Positions 34,601 through 46,024 are shown, counted from the stretch's first letter. The stretch: DNA of 64,000 nt from Cristatella mucedo (GCA_009760855.2 WPIO01000018.1:1692501-1756500); one strand, 5' to 3'. The notes: generated by a model from the letters alone, not told the origin. Translations and numbers: made by a program.

Positions 34601-35584
34601 AATTACATTTGTAATTTAAAGTGAAAGACATTGAATTATTTCGAGCCCCTCTAAAAGTTCATATGAGTTACCAATCTCAAAACAGGCTGGGTCAACGTGA
34701 AGTTTTTTCTTATTAGCTAGCAAGTAAGCTTGGGAAACTTACAGTAGCTTGTAATTGAATTTGAAAAGCGTGAGAGTGCAAGCGCGTAACCGTAATATTT
34801 TAGTGATGGAAGTGCAAAGGTCTTTTGCTTCCTGTTAAGTATTTCGTAGCGGAGTTTTATTATAGCTAGGAATCTCTTTTTGAATTGATTTTTGACTGCA
34901 TCCCACTAACTCTTTCCATTTTCAGCCTGTCTTTATTAAGGTTGTAGACTAAAGGCTCATTTTATATTTGTCAAACCGCTAAGCTGATTGACATTATCGT
35001 TTTTTGCCACTTACGTTATTCTCTGCAAATAATTTTTTATAGCTGCAAATAAATTCAGCTGGCTAAATTCTTTTTAAATCTGAATCTGTTGATATTGCAT
35101 TGCATAATGTTCGCCTCACCATCGAGTGTTTCTCGTAAAGCTAGATGAGAAAACTGCATGCTAATTCATGCATTTATTGTAGATCCATACCTTGATATAT
35201 TTGTTCATGCAATTTCAGATTTGAAGCTAAAGTCTTTTGCATTTCGGTACTTTTAAATGACCTTAAAAAGCACCGAGTAGAATGTCTCTAAATTCCCAAG
35301 ACCAAAACACAATATATCGTGTTGACGAGCAAAAAATGCAATTAAAGCTCGCAAATCGAAAACTTAGCTATTAAATTTTTAAATCGTGCATCACTTCACT
35401 TAGGCATTATACTGGCTGTCAAAACTGGCAGCAACAAACTGAGTAAATGCGTATACCAAAAAGTTGCATCTAGCAGGTAAATTATCACACTGAGAGCGTA
35501 AATACTCGCGATTGTACAATGTGATTGCAGCTCTATTAAATTCCCAAAGTTTACGTTACCTCACTAATTAGTGTGTTTGGCAAA
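34601..35584. other. Intron 3, AT-rich, nothing recognised
   Basis: No exon or repeat family visible. Confidence 0.35.
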
Positions 35585-35672
35585 TACATTATTAAGCGCC
35601 TAGAGAGAGATTAAGTTCTCTGGGGATGCTTATCAAGTGCATTTTTATTAATATTATTATTTATTATTATAT
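35585..35672 (+). mobile_element. Family A LINE 3' terminal fragment, in intron 3
   Basis: AAGCGCCTAGAGAGAGATTAAGTTC, then GGGGATGCTTATCAAGTGCA and a TTATTAATATTATT run: the last ~60 bases of the family plus its simple-repeat end. Confidence 0.75.
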
Positions 35673-35799
35673 AAACTATTTATTTATTTATTATATATTA
35701 CATGAGTTTTATATTGGGCTAATATTATAAAATACTGCAGATCATGAAACTACCGATTTCAGATTGTTATAATTCAGTGAACACGAATAATATATTTGC

Positions 35800-35955
35800 A
35801 GCCATGTCGTACCTGCTTACACTATGCCTGCTGCTTGCCGATGCTGCCAGTACCCATTTGCTAATGGTTTTAATACAGCATCTGCAAAAAATTTATAACT
35901 CGATTTACTAATCTGAGGGTGCTATATAAATTTATTATTATTCTTATTATCACGG
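35800..35955 (+). mobile_element. Second, diverged family A-like tail, in intron 3
   Basis: The TGCTGCCAGTACCCATTTGC block resembles the tail segment TGCTGCCACTAACCACATTTGC. It is followed by TCTGAGGGTGCTATATAAATT and an (ATT)n end. The hydrophobic frame across 35804-35911 is therefore probably non-coding retroelement sequence. Confidence 0.5.
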
Positions 35956-36599
35956 TGATATAGCAGGACGCCGTTTAACTGCATATTCTTTAACTGAAGC
36001 CCTTCTCAGCCAGAATAAAAACAAGAAATCTAACCCTGTCAGCTTGATTAACGTTTTTACGTTTTCATTTCTCTCTATTAAGGCATATAAAATACTAGAA
36101 AAAATGATATTATTGAAGTCTTGTTTGGCAGCTGTTTTCTCCCTTTGCGAGTGCTTTGTACTTCCGCCGTATCTGAGAGATCCGAAGCGATCTTCGAACA
36201 ATAAGATGGCTAGTACAGTCATTACAAAGCAGCACTGCTCTGCACGCACACCTGCTAAATTAATTATGGCTGTTACATGTACTATTCATCATCGGCATCT
36301 ATTTGAAAATGCATTCTGGTCTGCCTAAGTTTAAGTTATAATGTCTATGGTTTATAATTGAAAGCATTCAGTTGATCTCTTAGCTGATCGTATAAAATCT
36401 AGTAGACTTTCATAAATCATCGAACACTCAATGTATTTGCGATAAGGGTTGAAAGTAAAAAGTATTGGCTTTTCAAAAACTCATTTATCCCAGCTCGGAC
36501 GTAACTTGACGTTGAGCGATTGTAGTCAGAAGACCTTCTGCCATGCCAAGCCTATGGGGAATTTTTTCAGTTCAGCTAGTCAGATCATTACTTTGAACG
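35956..36599. other. Intron 3 DNA without recognised content
   Basis: The overlapping frames at 35950-36249 (-) and 36044-36328 (+) show no family resemblance. Confidence 0.3.
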
Positions 36600-36900
36600 A
36601 AACAAAAAGGTGAAGAGACAGCGAAATAAGTATTTTATCTAAGAGATGATGCAATGTCAAACTCTAGACGTTCGCGACAAACAAGCCTGGAACTTTAATT
36701 GTCCAGCACCAGTAAGTGGCCCAGAGAAATGGCAGGTAGGATTGAGATTATAAAGTTAAAACCTCTAATAGCAAGGCCACGTGCATGGCCCAACCAGGCT
36801 GCGGTATTCGTATCTAAAGCGTTCCGTAATATTTGCAATTGTTATCTTGCTGAAAACGTTCAGACTTGGCTATGCAGCTGACGCGATCAACCGTCGATAG
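36600..36900 (-). mobile_element. Family A LINE fragment, diverged, in intron 3
   Basis: Minus-strand collinear resemblance to the C-terminal coding block: GTCAAACTCTAGACGTTCGCGACAAACAAGCCT matches the region around 8615-8655 of the best copy. There is no open frame. Confidence 0.45.
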
Positions 36901-38605
36901 GTCACTTTAGCAAACGCAGCTTGGTTGACCGTAGAAGCAAAAGGATTAATAGTCTGGAAGAGCCCAGTACAGATTTATGATCTCTAACATTTGTCTACAC
37001 GTTTATGGTTACAAATCCAGTGAAACTAAGTACTACTGTTAAATTTAATAAGTTTGTAAGCAACCCATTGAAACGTGCTGGCGATTTAGCTTAAATTTAA
37101 GCACAGTTACGATTGTGTGCTTTCTAGATAATACTGAAAGCTTGACTATTGTATGAGATTTCAATCGCTAAAGATGATGTGGGATTTCTGAAATATACCA
37201 ACATATTACCGAGAGAAGTGGAAGAAGGATATGCTTGCATGCTAGCTGCAATTTTCAGCTAAAACATAATATTCGAACTGCACGGCCCGTACCAATCTTC
37301 CATGTTTTCATTCCACGAAAATATACTTGGGTACCACTCATGAGATATTCCAATCTGTGATAATAGTGTGCCATTTATTCTCTTTAATGTGGTTCAAGAG
37401 TATGCTTCGATCCTTTGGCGTTACAACGAGGCCATGACTGTACATGCGGACATTGACATTCCAATCACTCTTGTCTCCGCCTTGAACAAATACCAGGTGC
37501 TAGACACAAATCTAGCAAATCCGTTTGCCCATGATACGGCATCCAGAATGGCGCGAAGGTTATATGTAATTATTTGCTCAGATACAATCATCAGATTACT
37601 CATTTATCTACGACCTCCCCCACACAGGTTACTGTCGGGTGAATAGCAACTATAGGCACAGTGCCCTACCACCGCACAGGTCAGAGTTTAATTAATACAG
37701 AATTAAGAGGATATGCTGCACGAATCGATTAGGCATTTAAGGATGGTAACCTCTTCTGTGTACCTATCAAGCAGCATCCGGGTGAGCTCTTCCTCGTGGA
37801 ATAGCCACCAAACGTGGCTTGGAAATCTAGATAGATTCTCTGGTGAGGTGTGTCTGAGCTGGATTACCACTTCTTCCGAGAATAAATACTGAGAGGTTCC
37901 TCGAATAAGAATGAACGTTCGACCAGCAAGACTGACTAACCCAACTGTGCTCGAAATTCCTGTGTGGGTGGGAGCTCCGGAAGTGAATTCCTAGAACGAA
38001 CGAAACGGCTTCAACGCCGCCTTAATTAGAAGCTACTGTCAAGGTTGACGCGGCTTTCCTGGATGAGACGAAGTATCCGGCGGCAAAGCCAGTGAGTTGA
38101 CAAGGGGCAATATCCGTCCTCAAGAGCGAAGGGACCAGGGGGCCCCTTTATATCCGTTGAACGGAGTGAAGAAGCAGCTGGAACACAGTCGGTCTTGCTG
38201 TGGTAGTCTGTGTCTACGTTTTGTGCAACGACCAAGTGTGTGTCAACAACCCGAGGTGCCTCAGATTTTTACGCGATTATACGACGTGCTTGGCACTTTC
38301 TCTTTCAAAATTTGGATTACTCACCTGTCTGAAAGCTCCCAAGACTTTATAATGCCAAATTAAAATAAAAGTGCGTCAACAAAATGCCACATACCACTTT
38401 TGCCTCACGTAAGTTATCTTTTTAAGCGAAACTAACCTTGAACTTATTAAGGAATTTGTTAAGCGTAACAAGTATCCAGAATATTTGTTTTTCTGAAAGG
38501 CACTGATAGAACGGCAGATAGCCTATATGTTACTGAAAAGACGTGAAAAGTGATCAGAGAACATGCATACTTACTGTGACTGTAGTATATATATTATATA
38601 ATGTA
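36901..38605. other. Intron 3 DNA without recognised content
   Basis: The 92-codon frame at 37368-37646 (+) begins at a plausible ATG but matches nothing known and lacks splice or poly(A) context. Confidence 0.3.
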
Positions 38606-38665
38606 TAATTCATTTGTATAGCACCCTAAGAGAACTTATTCTCTATTCAGGTGCTTCACTTATGC
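38606..38665 (-). mobile_element. Family A-like terminal fragment
   Basis: CATTTGTATAGCACCCTAAGAGAACTTATTCTC mirrors the family A end motif (GAGTTCTCTGAGGGCGCTTTATCAAGTG) in reverse orientation. Only ~55 bases remain. Confidence 0.5.
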
Positions 38666-39759
38666 CAACAGTTCAAGCCCATGACCTCGGCTGTGGCGAG
38701 CAGCATAACCACTGGGACAAACCAACGGGGCAATAATGATCGACTTGAACTAGTATCTGACCTTCAGTGAACCTCTTCAAAAGTGCAATAGAACACAAGA
38801 CTTAATGTTATCGGTCTGTTCAGTTCACTCTCTTTCATTCCCACTTATGCAACATAGATCAACACTTTAAAGTCTTACGACCTAGCCGTGACAGCAGGCG
38901 TCACTCCGCGATGCCAAGATTCTAAGTAACCCAAGTAATGGAGGAACGATCTGACACTATTTAAGGCGTTAAAAGCCTTCGAATAGCAGGAAATTTAATC
39001 CATTTGTGCTTTTAACTTAGCAAAACAGGATATAGACAGAAGCAAATGAGGAATATACCGAGTTTGGGACATTGTAAAGAAATAAGTACATACAATGGAT
39101 TCGAGGTCATAATTTAACAGAAAACTGTCTATTAAAATTAAGTTGACAGTGGCTGCAGTAAAATATTATGCCTGTTAAATGACCGTCTAATTATGCAAGG
39201 CTACATTTTCGTGATGGGAGGTAAGCTACTCGAGCATGTAACGGAATACGAGAAAACGGCGAATATCTGATTGACTGAAGTGACAAAGACATTCAAGAGT
39301 ACCAAGGTGACATATTTGATGTTATCAATTTCTGAGTAAGAGCTTTTTTTGAAGAGATTGGCTAAAGTTAATATCCTGGTTCAGTTTAACAAATCCATGT
39401 AGGATTTAAGCGGCAACTGCCAGATTGGTCTACTCATTCATACACGGTGACAAACGCAGCATTTCGCATCAAATAACGAATCTAACCGTCTCAACAGCGT
39501 CAACGCGACCTTTCACCGTCTCGAGGATCCACTATTGAAAAAAAATTTAATTCCTACGTCATTGTTTCACAATTTATCAGTGCATAGTTTTAATGTTTGC
39601 ATCGTAAAGCTTGTTATGCGGGATATTTAATTCCGGCGAAGCTTTCGGATAGCGAAGTAATAATTACCAGATTTAATTCTCCTATGTATCGAGGCTAAAT
39701 AAAATTCAGCTCAAAAGTATTAGCTTTATGCTGAACATTTTTTCACGTCATTCTTGCAG
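38666..39759. other. Intron 3, last part
   Basis: No recognised exon or repeat up to the strong acceptor at 39758-39759. Confidence 0.4.
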
Positions 39760-39813
39760 GTCACACTCATCTTAGCCGCAGCAGCATTAATTCTCATGAC
39801 CAGCCAGACATGA
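39760..39813 (+). CDS. Chemoreceptor exon 4 (residues 456-472 and stop), end of TM7
   Basis: A strong acceptor (pyrimidine-rich run ending TTCTTGCAG) is followed in phase 0 by 17 codons, VTLILAAAALILMTSQT, and TGA. It supplies the outer half of TM7 and a Gln two residues before the end, close to the family's usual TYhhhhhQF ending. The Tyr of that motif is replaced by Ala, and exon 3 contributes a Lys (455) inside the predicted TM7, which is unusual. The intron before it is 5426 bases. It was preferred over a hydrophobic alternative at 35804-35911, which is in the wrong phase and lies in a LINE tail. Confidence 0.52.
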   Translation, partial: VTLILAAAALILMTSQT

Positions 39814-40130
39814 CAGTAAATTGGTTTGACGGCCATTGCTTACCTCGGAAACACCGATCGTCACTGGATCTGGTGAACTGACATTGCCTTCAAATACTTC
39901 GAGCTCCTGAAACGAACCTAAAGTGAGGCCATAACTTGAAAGGATTATTTATTTCAGCGCTGCAGGCGGCGCGGTATTTGTTAAACCAAATAGTCGGCAA
40001 GCGGAAGTTTTCTTTATCGTTACTAAAATGTGTCCGGTTCTTTCCGCTCGTAGATTATACTGATTTGCAGAGCATTTTTTTCCTCTATGGCATGTATTTT
40101 GACGACAATAAAGCGCTTAACATTTGACCT
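39814..40130 (+). other. Probable 3' UTR with AATAAA signal
   Basis: The sequence after the TGA contains a canonical AATAAA at 40107-40112, about 300 bases past the stop, with a T-rich stretch downstream. Cleavage would fall near 40125-40135. It is inferred from position only. Confidence 0.45.
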
Positions 40131-40424
40131 GCATTTTGCTTAATCCTTTAACATGTATTGGCTAACTACTAGCAAACTGACCTTGTACGCCCTGCAGCTA
40201 CCTTCGCATTCTTATTAGCAATAGCATGGCTTTGCCTTGACCACCTCTTTTAAATCGAAGGCCAGAAATTAGCTAGCACCAAAAATCCACTTAGAGGACC
40301 TTACAGAGAGGCATATGAAGGAGAATTTATTTGTAATTGGCCTAAACTTCTCCCTCATCAATCATGAGGCATTCGAACGCAAATATATTTTTGCCAGCTA
40401 CGGTTTCACCAAACAAAGACGTGA

Positions 40425-41255
40425 AGGCACCATAAAAATGATAACAATAATTGTAAATTGTTTATACCGCTATCATAAAATTCAATTTCTTTGAATGCAC
40501 TTGATATTTGCTGTGAAGATAGTGCGGTCAAATGGTTAGTGATAGCATGCTCAATGACAGCAAGCGTTACATGGTCAGACGAGAAATAAGCAGCTCGGCA
40601 TGCAAATGAGGTTAGTGGCAGCACGCACAGAGTGAGCACTCGTAAACACATCAAGGAAGACAAAAATATGCATTTTAAGTTTAATTTAAATGTGGTTGAC
40701 TCAGATGTGTTGGGACGCAAGTCGGAAGTGAGTTTCGGACTTTGAGAGCATACGAGCTGAAGGCAAGGCCTCCCAAGGATTCGAGATTTTTAACGAGGTA
40801 TAGGTATGTATAAACAATTGTATTCCGACATGCGGGCGGCAAGATGCTTACCCCAGTGAGGGAAAAGATCTGATAAGTAGGGTGGAGCCAAATAGATCAC
40901 GAGACCAGAAATTGAGTGACTGAATCTTGAATTTGATGCCTTGCTTAACTGGGAGCCAGTGTCAGTAGGCTAGTAGTGGTGTGATGCCGCAACTGCGACG
41001 CCCATGGCTAATAGGCTTAGCTGCAGAGTTTTGCTCAAACTGTAAGCACCTGATGGCACACGCTGGTAGATTATCAAGTAATGATTTCACGATACTTGAT
41101 TTCACGAATGCATCGATCAATTCGGATATTGTATCCTTGCCTAAGCAACCCGAATTTCATCAATGTTATGTTGCAGAAAGTAGGCAGACTTGACGTAGGA
41201 GCTTATGTAGTGATCGAATGAAAAGTCACTTTCAAACAGGACAAATACATTTTGT
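40425..41255 (-). mobile_element. Family A LINE, 3' half, reverse orientation
   Basis: On the minus strand: C-terminal coding region (about 41255-40700, broken), then the tail with CTCACTCTGTGCGTGCTGCCACTAACC-type blocks to the end near 40430, where the plus strand reads AAAAATGATAACAATAATTG. It lies just downstream of the receptor 3' UTR. Confidence 0.7.
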
Positions 41256-41639
41256 GCTAATTAGGCAATACATACAAATATGCTGGCAGAGACAACTCTG
41301 TGCCTTATTCTTTCTCATCTCTGAATCGCACTTTATTTTTATATATGTAGACTAAAGGAACTAAAGATTTTTCAGATTTACAGCAGTTTAGGACTTAGTC
41401 AAGTCGAGAAGGCAGTGTGGGCAAAATAACGAACATTTCACAGTACCCAATTATCGATCTAGAGCCATGTCAGCTCCTGTAATGGAGGAGCGCTAGTTGA
41501 ATACCTCGAATTGCCGGCAAGCGTTGCATCCGTATTTTTAACCAGCTGCAGATCGGCGCAGATACTTTTTTCCTTAGTCCCGTTGAAGTAGATTTGCAGC
41601 GGTCCAACCAAGAGAGAGCGACAGTAATGGTGAAAATAA

Positions 41640-41825
41640 TATTAATGCACTTGATAAAGCGCCCTCAGAGAACTAAGTCTCTCTCGAGGCGCTTTACATT
41701 TGCTGCAAAGGGAAATGCAATTGAATGGTTAGTGATATCCTGTTTGATCAACAAGCAAAATGAATAACACGGTCAGGGGTGACATGCACAGGGTCAGCAT
41801 GCAAATGTGGTTAGTGGCAGCATAA
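41640..41825 (-). mobile_element. Family A LINE tail, reverse, abutting a family C fragment
   Basis: A well-preserved tail: AATGCACTTGATAAAGCGCCCTCAGAGAACTAAGTCTCTCTC, then GGTCAGGGGTGACATGCACAGGGTCAGCATGC and GGTTAGTGGCAGCAT. It stops sharply at 41825, where family C RT sequence begins. Confidence 0.8.
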
Positions 41826-42060
41826 CTTTAGCTAGCCGCCAGGACAGGCAGTTCTTACTCTTAGAAATTAATTTAACTTCAGGGGGAGCTTTTGCATTGA
41901 TCTTCTTATTACAAATATTAAAATTGAGGTGGCTATTAAATGTGACACTAAAGTTCTGAAGTAGCTGTGAACACAATAATTCATTGTAACCGATAGGAAG
42001 AGCCTTGTCGCGTAAAACAGCAGCATAGTCGGAGTAACTTATGAGTAGAAGATGACTTTA
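41826..42060 (-). pseudogene. Family C LINE RT fragment
   Basis: Minus-strand frame (41976-41830) reading FSVTFNSHLNFNICNKKI followed by LISKSKNCLSWR, collinear with the 29456-29640 fragment (NSSLNFKSITKK...SISKIRNCL). This is the region just after the RT core. It is truncated at both ends. Confidence 0.65.
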
Positions 42061-42334
42061 TTTGTCATTTAGTGTAAGAAAGCTAAACTGTAATAATCGT
42101 TATGGCGTTGCAACTGTGAGTCCTGAGATTCACTAAAAATGACTTTAAAAATGCTCCATGTTAGGCATTGGCTTGAGTTCTGCTTGATGAATTCTAGGTC
42201 TGGGCCAGGCTGGCTAGGCACTTGTTCAGTTTAAATTGGTCACATCCGATCGCATTCAATCTGCATGGCACAGCATTCAAGTCTCATCTGCCCGCCCAAT
42301 CACCCATGGGGTCCCATGATAATAAAAGATAATA

Positions 42335-42395
42335 ACAATCGTAAAAAATTTGATAAAGTTTCCTAAGAGAACTTAATGTCTTTATAGGTGCTTAG
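42335..42395 (-). mobile_element. Family A-like terminal fragment
   Basis: TTTGATAAAGTTTCCTAAGAGAACTTAATGTCTTTATAGGTGC is the reverse complement of the family A end. Only ~60 bases are present. Confidence 0.5.
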
Positions 42396-42774
42396 AAATG
42401 CTTCAACGTACGCACAATCAAATGTTCTGATCTGCGCATTTGCATTTCTTCATTTCATACGCACTCTCCGGGAAACGTTATTCGGGCCCATGCGATTACC
42501 TCTCACTCTCATTCTATCCTTACTCACCTGCATTTATCTTTATAACTGTCTGCATATTCTACAGCGACTGGTAAACTAAATGATGGTATTTCACACATTT
42601 GAACTCCAGTGTCGCCCAATTACATTGAACTATACGATAAACAAACTGAACTGCTACTCATTGGACACCCCAACCGTACGGCTAAATAGAGACGTTGCTT
42701 TTTTTTAATCCATGAAGCTGTTTCGAGACCATCACTACGCACTCCTCGCTTAGGTGTCGTCTTTTGCATCGGCC
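42396..42774. other. Unassigned DNA
   Basis: Nothing recognised. The 63-codon frame at 42388-42579 has no support. Confidence 0.3.
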
Positions 42775-43175
42775 TAAATTAAAATAAATGTCTAAGAAGA
42801 CTGCATCAATAGCTAGCCGTTAAGTCTAATAATTGTCCAAGATTAGGAACTATCAACCCTACTGACATTCACAATATTTAAATAGCTGCCTTTTGCGTTT
42901 CGGCAGGATTTTTGCTATTCCATTTTAGCTGAGCTTCAGAAAAAAGAGTTTAGGCAAGCGCAGCTGGTGATAAATATTACTGCAAAGCTAGTTAACAAAT
43001 CCCTGAGGTTAATAATAGTTTTTTTTGCTAAGGTAGCTGCAAATGTGTCTAGTTAATCTGTGGACGCCGAGTCATATTTTCAGCATGACTCAAGCGCCTT
43101 CCGTGGCTTGGCTCATTCATACCTCGCTGAACTGCTACCCTAGTTGCTGCCTCCTCGTAATCCCTGAGAGTTGAT
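42775..43175 (+). mobile_element. Family C LINE internal fragment
   Basis: Collinear with 29540-29940 and 44560-44880: a LNLKSLRR-like remnant, CCAAGATTAGGAACTATCAACC (the SKIRN region), GCTAAGGTAGCTGCAAATGTG and a TGGCTTGGCTCATTCATAC block. No frame is open. Confidence 0.55.
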
Positions 43176-43744
43176 AATAGCCAGGGCTTAATTCTCACTC
43201 GAAAACAGACTCCCAGTCAGTCAGACAAGAAGCAAATTTTAAAGACGCTATAGAAATTTTTTGTTAATGCTGACAGGTCTTGCTACCGAGATTCGAATTG
43301 TTCAAATGGCAATTTTTACGCATTTTACGCTTATAAATATCCACACGCACGCCCTCATTAGGCCTCCACGAAAGAAAGCAAGTTTTGTGTCGCACACTGC
43401 GATTTCCCATAAGAAATTTCTTTAGATGTCTGCGTACTAATTTACTACCTTAATACATTTTGGCAAGAAATGCTCGCAATGTAAAATTCCTATACTACAC
43501 CATCTATTGTTTTCACTGACCGTAAATTGAGCTCAGAAAATGCTGCAATTCTTAATTCTCTTCGTAAAAGGGTTTTACCGAAGTCCTTCAAACAGGTCAT
43601 AAATAGACAGATACTTGAAAAGTCTTGATTAGTTTCCGTTGTCCTAGCGTTACATTTCCTGGTTCACTGCGTTCCATTGTTATCAAACATTCTTTTAAAG
43701 ATTCTCGTAAACCCGCTTAAATCACTAATTAAAGAACTAGTATA
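43176..43744. other. Unassigned AT-rich DNA
   Basis: No exon or repeat recognised. Confidence 0.3.
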
Positions 43745-43920
43745 TGTCTGAAACCTGTCGCCCCTAACCACAGTATTCATGTTAATTATCAGGCATGATA
43801 TTAATCATCATTCAATCGCATCGTTTCCCTTTGTAGCAAATTTAAAATGCCTAAAAAGAGATTGAGTTCCACAAGGGCGCTTTATCAAGTGCAATATTAT
43901 TTTTATTATTATTTTAAATG
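43745..43920 (+). mobile_element. Family A LINE 3' tail
   Basis: CTGTCGCCCCTAACCACAGTATTCATG, CATTCAATCGCATCGTTTCCC, ATGCCTAAAAAGAGATTGAGTTC, GGGCGCTTTATCAAGTGCA and a TTATTATTATT end, in the standard order. Confidence 0.8.
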
Positions 43921-44063
43921 TCTGGTCGGGTATCGGGTGATACCACTGCATGGAAAGAGCACTCCTCAGCTTAAGCAAACAACCTAATGCAGCAAAGATG
44001 ATCGGAATATCACGGCCTAGCACAGCTGGATCTAATAGCCTCCTTCGACTCTATTAAATCACG

Positions 44064-45158
44064 ATGTCAAGCTTAAAAACATTGAGAAGAGTAATTGTCT
44101 TGACGGCCGCGGTACAGGCGCGGTTGAAATCATACTTTTTGGATATTATTAATCCGTATTGTGTAAAATTCAGCCACATACAAGGACTAGTAACCTGTGG
44201 AGACCAACAAGACTCCGTCCTTGATCCCCTGTTGTTCTTTATTTACATAGAACCTCTTGGAAAAGTGAGCTTCGGGTCCTTTAAATGGGTAGTCACTTTC
44301 CCTTGACGATATCCGCTGTGTTTTACTTTGAAATGGCATGCAAGTCTGCTGCAGCAGATAGTAGATTTAAAATTAAATAATTGATTTAGGCAAATCTTCT
44401 CGAAGTTAACAATGATAAAGCAAAACTGCTGGTCACCGGAGACCTCTATTGAGAGCAGGATGAAAAAACTTCGCTCTACTTTTACATGATGACAGCGTGT
44501 GGCCGTTACCGTGCTCGGCGTTTATTTGTTGCCTTTTAATTCTGACTAAGTGTAGACATTAAGAAGCCTCTACTGCTAGTCTTTAGATCCGATCCTTATC
44601 TAAGATCAAAGACCATCTTTTGCGGTGGCTTCCATAGATTTTGAATAGCTCTACGTTTCTGATTTGGTTAGATGTTTGCAATTAAATTATTTACACTGAG
44701 CCACAAAAACGCCTCCTTGCAATGAAGCTGGTGATCTATGATGCTGCAAGTTCAATAAAACAAATTGCAGAGATTGTTCAACTTTTTTTCTATATAGCTT
44801 CAAGAGCTTCCGGTTGGTCAAAGATACAGAGTGCATTCTTAAGCTGACCCAAGTGGCCAGTTAGGGCTTCACTCATTCATACTACTCTCCTGCTGCGGAC
44901 TATGGCACATCCTTGTCAGCGGTCCTGAGCTGCTACTTCTATGCTACTCACTACCTCAACTGCTCTCCTGACTCTGCTATGATTACCACTTTCTCTTTGT
45001 TGCGTGAGACGAAGTCTGTTGGCTACCGAATGGGTACCGAAAGCCGCTTAGGCTGTGAGAGCGCTCTACAAAACTCTCCTGCGTAACACCCACACGGTCT
45101 TTATGACTTTGTGGAGTTACAGATGGAGATACATTACATTACATTATATACCAAGCTA
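44064..45158 (+). mobile_element. Family C LINE, longest copy, with RT remnants
   Basis: The first frame (44064-44306) contains QQDSVLDPLLFFIYIEPLG (about 44208-44264), the GVPQGSVLGPLLFxxYI motif of non-LTR reverse transcriptases. After a frame change a segment reads ANLLEVNNDKAKLLVTG (about 44390-44440), also typical of the RT. The SLSKIKDHL region (about 44600) and the non-coding 3' end follow (GTCTGTTGGCTACCGAATG, TCCTGCGTAACACCCACACGG, GTGGAGTTACAGATGG, (ACATT)n at 45128-45150). The catalytic acidic motif between these blocks is lost. This copy links the family C 3' end to its coding part. Confidence 0.75.
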
Positions 45159-45234
45159 AAAAGCTGCACCGGTTTCGTCCCAATCGTTCCATCCGGTCTT
45201 CTATAGACGATAAATGAGCACTTACATTCTTTTA

Positions 45235-45570
45235 CTAAATAATCTCCGGCAGCAGAAGCTTTTTCTCTGAAGACGCTAGAAGACTCTGTAACGTTCTTAC
45301 ACAATTCCCATACAACGGCTTAGACTCTCGTGCTGCCGAACAGGGCACTTTCTTCCCAGCCGTTCAGTGCTGCTACTTACATGCCACTCTTCAATTTAGC
45401 TTCTTCTCTGACTCAGCTGTGCTTGAAACTTTACCTCCATTGAAAAGTGCGAGTCTGTTTGCCATCTAATGCTTAACGCCTTACGCTTTGCTGGAGCCAG
45501 AGAAAGCTCTCCTGCCTTGTATCGGGTGCACCCACGAAGCAAGCGACACAACCGAGCAGCTACGAAACCA
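45235..45570 (+). mobile_element. Family C LINE, second diverged 3' copy
   Basis: CCGGCAGCAGAAGCTTTTTCTCTGAAGACGCTAG (RSFS region), a CTACTTACATGCCACTC block and an AAGCTCTCCTGCCTTGTATCGGGTGCACCCACG block match the family in order. It is in tandem with the previous copy. Confidence 0.5.
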
Positions 45571-46024
45571 TGCATTAACCTGAGTGGGTTGGACAAAAGA
45601 GCGCTGACAATAGCTGGCGAAAATAATTTTTTAGAAATGCTGGTAATAATATATTTTTATATAATAATGATAAAAATATATTTTCACTGTTAGACCATTT
45701 TGTTAGCAAAACGTGTACATGGTATAACTTGTGTATATAATTATAGTGAATGCTTGTTTTTAAAAATGCATTTAAACGGTGCAGTAACAAATACAAACAA
45801 TTAATGTACCCATAGTCGGTTAGCCTATTTTTAAGTTAGAAGTTCGGGTATTGGGCTGTTACTTGAAGTTAAACTTTTACCGTTACTTTTCCGAGCTAGG
45901 TAGCTGACGACGCGACAGATAACGCTCAGGTCCCACGACTACCTGTGTGATACGCTGCGACGCAGTTGCCGTTAAAATATTAATCATCAAAAAACGGCGG
46001 TTAGATTCTAAATTATAATGCACC

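Noticed and set aside
35804-35911. Hydrophobic 35-codon frame with THLLMVLIQHLQ before a stop, tempting as the TM7 exon of the receptor
   Set aside because: Its only nearby acceptor puts it in phase 1 while exon 3 ends in phase 0, and it sits within a diverged family A LINE tail ending in ATT repeats. The exon at 39760 fits in phase and has a better acceptor.
37368-37646. 92-codon frame as a single-exon gene
   Set aside because: No recognisable family and no flanking gene signals. It lies inside the receptor intron, and frames of this length occur by chance in 64 kb.
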